A DNA stretch of 64,000 nucleotides from Karstenula rhodostoma CBS 690.94. Its lineage: Eukaryota; Ascomycota; Dothideomycetes; Pleosporales; Didymosphaeriaceae. Positions 53,253 to 62,519 of the stretch are shown in pieces. The position numbers were made by a program, and so were the translations under genes. Position 1 is the stretch's first letter; every line of letters begins with the position of its first letter. The stretch lies in contig MU001501.1 of the NCBI GenBank assembly GCA_010093485.1, positions 1,815,052 through 1,879,051 on the forward strand, given 5' to 3'. The notes beneath the pieces are model-generated. The model had not been told where the DNA came from, ran no database searches, and saw nothing but the letters and a program-made list of their open reading frames with translations.

Positions 53253-54985
53253 GATTGTGGGTTCGAGTAACAGTATGGAGCTATTAACGGGGTCTACGAG
53301 CGTTCGTTGATGTTGTTAAACCTCAAATTCAGCGGGAGAAAATTTTCTGGAGCGCGTGAGTCGATGGTATAACGGGCTTGAAGGCCTCTTAAATCTTCGA
53401 GATGCAGATAAGTGTAGTAGACTCGAGCTCCTTAACTGTTGGAAGCAAGCTCTTCTCAAGTGCACGAGTCTGCGGGCTTGCAGAGCACCAGGTCAACTCG
53501 GTGCAAGTAGGTGAGGATGTGTTTTACTGCGAGAAAGGGAAGAGCTGTAGATGGAGCTTTCTCAAGTAATATGTGGGGCTAGTATGTGGCTCGGACTGAG
53601 GGATGGCGTGTGGTATTGGCCTGGTGATCGCGAACAGTCGATGGATTTTCAACGAGACAGTAAACAAACAAGTGTGATACCGCCATAATGATTTTGATAG
53701 AGTGGAAATAGCAAACGTGTATATAATCAATACTTTCTATTGTCTGTATCAGTGAAGCCTCCCGGATTGGTGCTGTGTACACGCGTAGCACGGTGTCTCT
53801 GAGCTGGAGGAGTGGGAGAACTTGGATAGCCACCTGTTCTTTCTTCTTTATGTATGCGTATATTTATTTTCTAAAGAACTACTTCACGCGTGGGGAGGGA
53901 GGACCTTTTCTACATAACGTAGTAGATCCGTAAATAAGCTTGGATTTACCAGACGGACAGCACTTTGTGTATAACAACTCGTTTTCTCATTACTTTCCAA
54001 CTTCATTGTCACCCATTCTAGTAATCGTGTGCATCCTGAGGCTCTAATATAGTCCATATTTCCCACACAGAGAAACGCACGCCCGAAGCGAGATTCGCCA
54101 TGCCCTTCGAGCAGCTATTCTCGAAGGTTCTACGACCAACTTTTCGTGCACATGAAAGCAGGTCAGCGAAGCTAAACCATACTCACCGTATATTAATCCC
54201 CAGCTACGTTCAGAAAAGCCGAGTCCAGTCCGGATTCCTTAAGGCTGGGCTGGGACATCCGTTACGCATACATCGGAGTCTAGCCGGTCGCATCCAGAAT
54301 TGCAATCCACATCAAAACCTCGGATATAGTTGGATGATTGAGTCTCATTAATGCAGTCGCCAAATTCAGAGAGCTTGAAAACCTTTACACTGATTTTGTG
54401 AACTGGATATCTTGGGTTTGGCAAGGTTTCTACAAACTAACCATCCTCATCTCTACTATCTACGGTAGTATGGAAGGTGTTTCCATCGATTGTCTTTTCT
54501 TCAAAACTACCCGATGGATGCAAACACGAAAACCAACGCCTACGGAGGCCAATAATGCACAGACCGCTGTCTTCTCGCCACAGATGATTACTGCACGGCC
54601 TCTGGATAATTTTGATATACTTCTTTAATTGGCCACCGAGTTCCTTTACTGTGTTCTGCCGCGGCTTCCAGAAGCTTGCGAAGTATCATATTTGACTTCT
54701 TTAATTGGTGATGCTAGTGGAGCCATGACTGAGTAAGAAAAGCCCCCATCACTGCTTTCCTGGTCTCTAGAATAATGCGCTCCGACTCCACGAGTATGTA
54801 TGTCTCATACGAAGCACATCTGCTTATTCTGTGCTTCACCCTCACCGATTTAGCCTTGTCACAAGAATAGTTGTGGCCCCCAAGTAACCTTGCTAGTGCA
54901 GCGCTAATGCACTAGTGTATTGGTAATCTTAGACGCATGTTTTTACTTCTATCTCCCCGCACCTCATCATTCCCATTGCCGCTCA
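53253..54985. other. AT-rich intergenic region
   Basis: About 1.7 kb with weak short frames only, the largest at 54338-54628. No domain and no RNA gene. It includes the promoters of the flanking divergent genes. Confidence 0.45.
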
Positions 54986-57061
54986 ATGTTCAGCACGATG
55001 GAGTCTCTGTACGACTCACTATCAACGCATGAGAATCCACACATACGGCTACTCACACTGCTATCGGCCAAATCTGAAGCTGGTCCCGTCTGCTGCACTA
55101 TCGCCACATACGAGTTGAGGGGCGCACCTGCATTTGAAAGCCTGTCGTATTGCTGGGGAGATGCCACCCAAACGCGACCCATCGAATGCAACAAGCGACC
55201 TTTCCCAGTTACAGAGAATCTCCACTCGGCGCTACAGCATCTTCGTTACCAGAGTGAGGACCGTGTATTATGGATAGACGCAATATGTATCAATCAAGAC
55301 GATCAGAAAGAGCGGTCGTCGCAGGTTGTCCTCATGCGCGACATTTACCGGCGCGCACAGCGCGTCCTGGTCTGGCTGGGACCAAGCGCAGACCACAGCG
55401 AGCTCGCGTACAGCACGTTGCAGCGACTGAGCGAGTACTGGCCGGAAATGCAGGAGCGCTGGGAACGCGACCCGACGAGCGCGCTCAAGCTCGGTCCGTA
55501 TAGGAAGACATTGCAGCGCTTGTGCAAGCTACAAGGCGTGGCGCAAAGCGACGATATTGAGACCGACGAGCGGTTCCAGCTCCAACCGCGAGAGATCGCG
55601 GCCTTGCGCGCGGTGCTTGAGAGGCCTTGGTGGACGAGGCTCTGGGTCGTCCAGGAGGTTTGTGTGTCTACGGCTGTGACGATGATTTGTGGCCTTGGCA
55701 CGATGTCTTGGAATGATCTTTCCTCGGGCTACGTCGTCGCGATGGGCGCGGGAGGAATGCTAGCGAGCGTTGGCAGCACGTCGTGGATGTCATGTTGCGT
55801 GGGTCTTTATGAACTGAAGTCAGCGTTCGACAGGATGCAGCAACAGACAAAAACTTCCGCGGGGATATCCGCTAATCCCGCATCCCTGCAGGGGTTCTTC
55901 CGGACGATTGATATGTTTCAGATGACGCGTACCACGGAGACTTTCAGGGTATCGGTACCCCATGATAAGATTTACGGCATCGTAGGACTTGTGGATTTGC
56001 ACCCCGACGAGGAAGGTCTCTCGATCGTGCCAAATTACGAGCTTTCTGTGGTGGAGTGTTATAAGAACGCGGCATTGACTATCATGAAACAGTCCGGTAG
56101 CTCGAGGTTGCTTGAGGAAGTTGTCTTTCACTGGGTGACAGATCGCCGTTTAGAAGGTCTTCCTTCATGGGTTCCGGACTGGGGCTACGACGCGAGCAGT
56201 AGTTGGGAAGGTGCCTCATGGGGCCCGGCGAGTCCGTTCGCGAAGCACCTAGCGATAGGAATGATGTCACAGGTGATAGCGCGGAACGAGCTGCCTTTCC
56301 ATGCGTGCCCGGAGAATGAGAGGTGTTATCCGAGGGTGGTGGATGAATCTGTACTTGTGCTCGAGGGCTGCCTCGTGGATACTGTGGCATCATCTGGCCA
56401 GGTCCTTAGCGGACGGCTAGAGGACGATGACGAGGAAAAATGGAGGCTTTTTGGCGAAGAACGCATCCGCATGCCTTTTTTCCAACAGCTCTATCTTTTT
56501 GTCAACACGATTCTTCGCGTCAGCAGTTTTGTGACGGCTTTGCTGAGCTGGGAGAATTTAGCCTTTGCAGATCCGACGCACAAGACGAGGAGTGAGCAGG
56601 AGACTTTCAGTGAAGTCATCCAAACCGGCAATTACATTCAAAGCCTGGAAACCTCAATTGAAATATATGAGAAGAATTGGTGCTTGTTACTCACCTGGTT
56701 GCGTCGATTTGCATTTCTGGAAGTCTTTGGACGGGGTGTCGGGAGGCTTACAGTGCACAACTTAGTTTTGGGGGTCGTTGCATATGTTTCTTTTATGAGA
56801 TCAAGATCAAAGTCACATCTGGCAACGCTTACCAGTAGTGTGGACGAAAGGCTTGCACGAACGACAAGCGGACGTCTGGCGAAGCTGCCGCGTACTGCTC
56901 GAGTTGGCGACAGCATTGCGCTGCTTCGCGGGGGCAAATACGCTTCTTTGATAAGACCGAAGGGCCACAGATGGGAGGTAATAGGGCCAGCGTATGTGGT
57001 TGGAATCATGCATGGCGAGGCGTGGCAGCAGAGTGCAATCAAAGAGATGGAATTCATTTGA
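54986..57061 (+). CDS. HET-domain (heterokaryon incompatibility) protein, 691 aa
   Basis: Single exon, open upstream to 54920. I prefer the Met at 54986 (MFSTMESLYDS) or 54998. The full HET signature is present: FESLSYCWGDATQTRPIECN (core at about 52-58), VLWIDAICINQDDQKERSSQ (95-104) and RPWWTRLWVVQEV (213-224). The domain is TIR-related and drives regulated cell death after non-self recognition. The C-terminal 400 residues vary between family members; here they include WVPDWGYDASSSWEG and a late GDSIALLRGGKYASLIRP, a common closing block. No repeat-type sensor (WD40, ankyrin or TPR) is seen. A second, frameshifted HET gene lies at 35.6-37.1 kb. Confidence 0.93.
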   Translation: MFSTMESLYDSLSTHENPHIRLLTLLSAKSEAGPVCCTIATYELRGAPAFESLSYCWGDATQTRPIECNKRPFPVTENLHSALQHLRYQSEDRVLWIDAICINQDDQKERSSQVVLMRDIYRRAQRVLVWLGPSADHSELAYSTLQRLSEYWPEMQERWERDPTSALKLGPYRKTLQRLCKLQGVAQSDDIETDERFQLQPREIAALRAVLERPWWTRLWVVQEVCVSTAVTMICGLGTMSWNDLSSGYVVAMGAGGMLASVGSTSWMSCCVGLYELKSAFDRMQQQTKTSAGISANPASLQGFFRTIDMFQMTRTTETFRVSVPHDKIYGIVGLVDLHPDEEGLSIVPNYELSVVECYKNAALTIMKQSGSSRLLEEVVFHWVTDRRLEGLPSWVPDWGYDASSSWEGASWGPASPFAKHLAIGMMSQVIARNELPFHACPENERCYPRVVDESVLVLEGCLVDTVASSGQVLSGRLEDDDEEKWRLFGEERIRMPFFQQLYLFVNTILRVSSFVTALLSWENLAFADPTHKTRSEQETFSEVIQTGNYIQSLETSIEIYEKNWCLLLTWLRRFAFLEVFGRGVGRLTVHNLVLGVVAYVSFMRSRSKSHLATLTSSVDERLARTTSGRLAKLPRTARVGDSIALLRGGKYASLIRPKGHRWEVIGPAYVVGIMHGEAWQQSAIKEMEFI

Positions 57062-57247
57062 GCGAAGAAAGATCAAATGTCCCACATAGATGTGGCGGCA
57101 GTGGAAAGGAGTCTTGGGTTTGAATTCGTGTCTCATGGGATCATAGATATAGGGTATCTAATCCCCAACACCCAGGTGGGGCATACAAGACCTTCCTCCC
57201 ATCATCATTAACCCCAGAACCTCCTCAATAGACGTAACTCATGCGCC

Positions 57248-58320
57248 CTACTCTGACAAGTTCAACATATTGAGAGACAAAGCCCACAACTTCTTCTCGC
57301 CCTCCGGATCGAAGGCGTGTGGTGCAACACCGACCGCCAATGTACCACCCTCGGGAATCGGACCAGCTTCCTGACAATCCTCCAGATAGACACCACCTTT
57401 ACCTTCCCATTCTTTACCGAACGCAGCTGTCATGGTCGTGGCAGCGCCCTGGGCCGGGCTCTTGCCATACTTTTGCGCAGGCTCACTCGAACCCCACTGC
57501 TTCAACGTTTCTATGTCAACGTGGCGCTGTAGGCCAGTGGCAATACCACCGGGCATCAAAGAGAGGCCATGAAGACCCTTAGAACCGTATCGGCGCTCAA
57601 TCTCGTTCGTCATCCAAATACAAGCTGTTTTCGCATTGCCGTATGCCTTCCACGCCTCATACTCACCATCAAGGTTAATGTTGTCGAGGACCACGGAGCT
57701 CATGTGATGACCGGCGGAAGAGACATTGACGACGCGGGATTGGAACTCGGGCGTAGAACTAGACAAGAGCGTTTGCTCGAGTAGCTTGTAGAGAAGGAAG
57801 TGACCGAGATAGTTGATTGCAAGCTGCGACTCGAAGTTATCCGCTGTTTTCGCCTCTGGGCATGCCATGATCCCCGCATTGTTGATCAAGACATTGAGCT
57901 GGGGGTTTGACTTGGACAGAAAGGTCTTGGCCGCAGTGCGGACGCTTTCCATTGAGCCAATGTCCAGCTCAAGCAGCTCCACACGACCGGGTTCGAGGAT
58001 CCCTTCCAGAGCTTGCTGCCCCTTTTCCAGGTCACGAACGCCTAGGTAAACTTTGCCACCAGTTGCGGCCAGCGCACGACTAGTTTCAATGCCAATTCCC
58101 CCAGACGACCCGGTGAGAAGAAAGACCTGGTTATGGTCACTCAAGTTCTCGTTTTAGCAGCAGAATTGCTCACCTTGTCCTTCATGGTGCCGACGCGGCC
58201 GTTGTCCTTGAGGATGTCAAGAGCTGTAGGCCGAGCGTCTCCCGGCCCATTTTGCTCTAAGAAGGCCTTCGTGTACTTGCCGTTCTTGCCGTGGTGATTG
58301 CTAATGAGCGGATTTGGCAT
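57248..58320 (-). CDS. Short-chain dehydrogenase, retinol-dehydrogenase-like, 341 aa
   Basis: Two exons, 58174..58320 and 57248..58126, with a 47-nt intron. The splice joins TMKDK to VFLLTGSSGGIGIE and so completes the cofactor-binding strand. TGSSGGIG, NNAGIMACPE, the VVNVSSAGHH strand and the catalytic WKAYGNAKTACIW (YxxxK) are all present, with a later MPGGIATGL. The plan fits the RDH/WWOX-like group, usually NADP-linked and acting on hydrophobic alcohols or ketones. The 49-residue N-terminal exon (MPNPLISNHHGKNGKYTKAF) is an extension typical of fungal members. It lies next to an AflR-like regulator, so a role in secondary metabolism is possible. Confidence 0.9.
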
Positions 58321-58851
58321 TGTGGTAAACGAAATGATGATGCAGGGTAGCTGGAGGATTGACTTTGCGAGCCCGTGCTGGGAAGAAGGTGTAAGCCTGA
58401 CTGTGCTTCGTGTCAAGGGCGGGGTAGGATCGTGAGGCGTAGTCGTCGATTAGCTTTAACCCAATCGGGAAACGACTCTCGGCTAGCGCTGTCGTCCTTC
58501 AACAAAGGTTCTTATCCTTCTTCAACCTCGAGTTACTTGGTACCACCATCAATCAACTAAATCGGCCTCGAACAGCCTTATGTCGGAACATGTCCCACTG
58601 GAGCATGTCGGTCGTAGACCCGTCGGGCAGATACCGGTTACGGAAAGGTGGCTCGCAGATACACAAGTAAGGGTCCTTTTTGATGATTACTGGATGCGGG
58701 GCTGGTATCCGATCATATGAAAAATGATCTCTCTGTTCTCGCCATGATTGACTGAACTGACTGCACATACTGAACGAATAACTAAGCTCGATAACGAACG
58801 GGTACTCAATATGTATAGGCCCTGAAAGCCACTATTTAGGCTTTATACACC
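58321..58851. other. Intergenic region
   Basis: About 530 bp holding the SDR promoter and the 3-prime end of the regulator gene. No gene is seen. Confidence 0.4.
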
Positions 58852-60157
58852 TCATAATTTGCAAATATCCGATTCCACGTCCGAGGCCGTTCGTTGCATC
58901 TTGGTGGAGAGTTTCTCCAACCTGTGTTCCAGTTTTTCAAGGTTCTGAGCTTGTGCAAGAAGATTCATTGATATGGCAAGCTCACGAGTGCGAGAGACAA
59001 AGGTCAATGAATACTTCAACTGCAACTTAATAACAGCAGCTGATACGACTTTGAGTTCCTGCAAAGTCTGAACTTGAAACTCGCCCAATCGTATTGCGCT
59101 GTTGCGATCGAGACACTTGTCAAAAGAATCGGACTCGTCAAAATCCACATAATCATTTTGCGCCTTCACGCGGCAGACGAATGCCGCGATGATTGCCTCC
59201 GACAGGCTGGTGATCTTCTCGCCAATGATTTCAAGAAGTCCGAAAAATTTCTTACTGCAGTTGCAGATGCGAGATGTCAAGATTTCGTTGCTTGCTGCCG
59301 TTGTCCGACGCTGATATGACAACATAGCGTACATGTTGCTGGGACTGACGGATAGAATTTTTGACTCAATCTCAGCAAGGACCCGAAGGATGGATCCCCG
59401 ACATTGGCAACTTGATAGGTCCGTGCTCGATCTGGCCCGGCTAAGACCTGTTGTGACAACATTGTCACTAGCCGCGGCGTCAGTGTTTTGGTGTGACTGC
59501 AAGGACGGCGAGGTGCGTGCATGACCGAAATCCATGAACGACGACTGGGCATCGGCGGATGGAGGTTGAGATGCCTCGATGCCGCCTATGTCTTCCAGCA
59601 TAAAAACGTTCGTCTGCATATCCTCTGGCTGGAGACCGGCGATGGTGCTGAAAATATCGTCAAGTTCATTTTTAGAATAGTCAGGCTCACCGCTGAATCT
59701 TGATCCCTGACGCAGGTCATTAAGATTCGAGGTGGTGGGCACTATCTCAGCCATTTCCCACCCGTTGATCTCCTGGTCAACGCCGATATTGTTCAAAGCA
59801 CTCGGATTGTTTCTGATGCCAGATGTCCCGCTGGTATCAGAGATGTTGGCTTGGGAATGTGGTGTTGACTTCGGGCGTGAGCTGTGATTGTCGGCAGCTG
59901 TTGGGTACGAGCATTTCAGTGCCTGGCTTCTGCAGCGATCGCAGCCAAACTTGTGTCCACTGCAACGTAGCTAATGAGAGGAGTTATATTAGTGCACGCT
60001 CCGATGAATGAGAAGGCTTTACCTTTTTTAATCGGCAGCCTCCACAAGCGGAGTGGGAGAAGACGTATCCCCCTAGTTGGCTTGCAGCCTTTCCTTTAGC
60101 ATGCTCGATAAATTCCACGGAGTCCTTCTCGGATCCGATTCTGAGAATCCCAAACAT
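58852..60157 (-). CDS. Zn2Cys6 transcription factor, AflR-like, 417 aa
   Basis: Two exons, 60023..60157 and 58852..59970, with a 52-nt intron placed inside the zinc cluster. Splicing rebuilds ACGGCRLKKLRCSGHKFGCD onward, a perfect C-x2-C-x6-C-x6-C-x2-C-x6-C with cysteines at 38, 41, 48, 55, 58 and 65. Basic residues follow the second Cys as usual. The C-terminal half (SSCQCRGSILRVLAEIESKI, then ICNCSKKFFGLLEIIGEKIT) matches the aflatoxin-regulator-type C-terminal domain. Such proteins normally switch on a neighbouring biosynthetic cluster; the candidate targets here are the SDR and the BAHD-like gene. The first exon is easily missed by ORF-only searches. Confidence 0.9.
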
Positions 60158-61073
60158 CCTTGCCTGATAGAGGCAAGTGAGTTCAGCTCTTGGGGCGCTA
60201 TAAATAAGAAGATACCCGAGCGTTTCCCTTTAGATTTGTGAGGCAGATGCTACTGTGCAGGCCTGGCACGGGTACGCGCGAGGTTGTAACGAATGTGTTG
60301 AAATACCGAGCGAGAGAAGCTACTCGGTGCGTCTATAAGGGTAAGGTCCCGCGCCGGGCGTATCCAAGAAAGCAATAAGAAGGCGTAGGTGGCGCAGCCG
60401 GATAAGTAAAGTCGCCAAATAGATGATAAACTTTATTTTTGCAAGCACCATTACCCGCGCGGCCCTTACGATAGCGGGGGGGCTAGTTCTTCCACCGAGC
60501 AGGGTCTTCGAGTTTTCATGGCGTCGCTGTGTCTGCTTACAACTATTTCGGGTGCCACCCTTGAAAGGCAAATCTGCGACTCAAAATAGCACCAGTCCGA
60601 CCATGCGAAGTCGTTACCTTTACCTTTACAAGCGGCGATTCGGCGTCGTTGGATGAGTAACTCGAGCTACGTAGGTCCCGGATGTGAATCCTCATCGCAG
60701 CAGATTCATGCAACTCAAAGCGTCTTTTAGCTCTACTAGCGACAATGCAAACGGTTTTCCCTGTTCCCAACGCGACCATGTCTCCGAGGTCTGATCTCGT
60801 ATCGGTCTGTAATCTGGCCCCTAAACGCAAATACGTACTCTCATTCGTCGTCTTTGCAGCAGTAAGTCCTTTGCCATTGATCAATGACCATATGCTTCAG
60901 ATTTCACTTAGCCAAAGACACCAGCACCATCAATCAAGAAATAGCGAGGTCAATGAGTTTTTGAAAACACAATAGCTGACTGGTAGTTGGTTTTGGTCCA
61001 GTTTTCACGTAGATACATGCGTATATGGACTGACTAGCCCGTGACCGACTTACAAAGGGAACTATCAAATTGG
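60158..61073. other. Intergenic region, possible repeat debris
   Basis: About 900 bp. Short frames only (60320-60571 minus, 60543-60884 minus), with no domain. A run of G at about 60475 and mixed composition suggest repeat remnants. It includes the promoter of the regulator gene. Confidence 0.4.
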
Positions 61074-62519
61074 CTATCCATAAGCTGCAAATCTAGTAAA
61101 CTCTGCATCACTACAAAGCCGTTTGGTATGGCCTTCCTCCATCGAAGTAATCAATTGCACGACCCCATCCTTTGGCGGTAAAATGCAACAGAGACTTTCA
61201 AATTGTCGGTCTGGAATGCGGAAGAACTCCGTCTTGCCAAGTGGGCCCCAGTCAAGCCTATAGAAAGGCAGATCAACCCAAGAGGTAACGTACAGGTCCG
61301 GCCCCAGATTTTCGTTAGCGTACTTGATTGTTTGGCAGTCCGGATGAGTCGCAGCCAGTCCAACGGCAGCTTTCAGCAATGTTTCGTTTCGAGCCGTGGT
61401 GATCGTCTCTCTGATTTTGATCGCAATCTCACCAAGATGTGTGCTTTCACTTGCTATCATATCGATCGGTAGCTCCGTAAAGCAATGGAAAAGACAGTTG
61501 CCAATGTAATTTGGTGATATGGAAAGGGCCTTCCTGCCATCAAGTGCCACCACCACGTTTGACTTGCGGGTTGGAGTCTCATCTTCCGTTATCAATGATG
61601 TAAAGCGAGCTCTCATGGTATGTCGCCACAAAAATGCCACCAAAGCATCGTTTGTCGACACCCACGCTCCGCTTTGACTCGGCCGTGCCATAGCTTTGAT
61701 CTCTGCTAGAGCATCCGAACTGAACGAGAACATACTCGAGATGATTGGTGGCTTCCTCACTGAAAGCAGAGAAGGGATAAAATCGGGCCAGCGAAAATCA
61801 TTGACGCCCCTGAACTCAAGGCAGTTGAGTGACCAAAGCATTGGGTCGCTTTCCAGGTCTTCGAATTTGTACTGCTCTTTCAAAATTTGAAAATCGAGGA
61901 CGTCTGCTATTCCTCTCGAGCCGGTACGGTCCCTCGCTAGGTCAACACCATTTCTGAGATCAACAGTCCCATTGCAGTGCTCTGAGAACCTTGCAATGAT
62001 GCGTCCAGCTCCATATGCGTTAGGTTTAGGGAAGCAAAAGGCCAAAACTAGCCCGCCGTAGATAAAGTTGGCTTGCACCGACATGACTTTGCGTGTCTCC
62101 CCAATCCCAGCAGTCAGGGGTGCTAACAAGTTCGCATCCAGCTTGTGTGGCGGCATGCCAGCGTCCTTCAGATCGTGATATGTCCCCCTCCATTTGCAAC
62201 CCGGGTCTGTGAGATTGTTGAACACGATGCGAAGGTCTTCGAAGGGATTCGGTATGTCGAGGATAAGATGGCCTTTGCGGACACTGCTTTCTAAATCCCT
62301 TTGGACTGTACCAGTGAGGTATGGGCGCTCTGCCGCCAGCGAGGTCAGGGACATTTGCAAGAGTTCGGACGTGCTCGCCATGCTATCGCTGCTAACAGGA
62401 AAGCAAAGTAAATAGCAGTAATAAAATGCTGGAAGCATTTCATCCAGCGCACTGAGCTTTCGATGTTGTTGTAGCTCATACATCTTGTTCAGCAATTGGG
62501 GAGATGTGAAAGAGGGCAA
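61074..62519 (-). CDS. BAHD/transferase-family protein lacking the HxxxD motif, 481 aa
   Basis: Single exon. The overall plan is that of fungal trichothecene-3-O-acetyltransferase-like BAHD proteins: LSALDEMLPAFYYCYLLCF at the start, a VSTNDALVAFLWRHTMRARF helix, NVVVALDGRKALS, PNYIGNCLFHCFTELP, and LDWGPLG near the end in place of DFGWG. Length (481) is normal. The active-site segment that should read HHxxxDxxG instead reads FPKPNAYGAG (residues 163-172), so catalytic His and Asp appear replaced by Lys and Tyr. It may be a pseudo-enzyme, a regulator, or use another mechanism. It lies about 900 bp from the start of the AflR-like gene, in the same orientation. Confidence 0.87.
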   Translation of the reverse strand: MPSFTSPQLLNKMYELQQHRKLSALDEMLPAFYYCYLLCFPVSSDSMASTSELLQMSLTSLAAERPYLTGTVQRDLESSVRKGHLILDIPNPFEDLRIVFNNLTDPGCKWRGTYHDLKDAGMPPHKLDANLLAPLTAGIGETRKVMSVQANFIYGGLVLAFCFPKPNAYGAGRIIARFSEHCNGTVDLRNGVDLARDRTGSRGIADVLDFQILKEQYKFEDLESDPMLWSLNCLEFRGVNDFRWPDFIPSLLSVRKPPIISSMFSFSSDALAEIKAMARPSQSGAWVSTNDALVAFLWRHTMRARFTSLITEDETPTRKSNVVVALDGRKALSISPNYIGNCLFHCFTELPIDMIASESTHLGEIAIKIRETITTARNETLLKAAVGLAATHPDCQTIKYANENLGPDLYVTSWVDLPFYRLDWGPLGKTEFFRIPDRQFESLCCILPPKDGVVQLITSMEEGHTKRLCSDAEFTRFAAYG

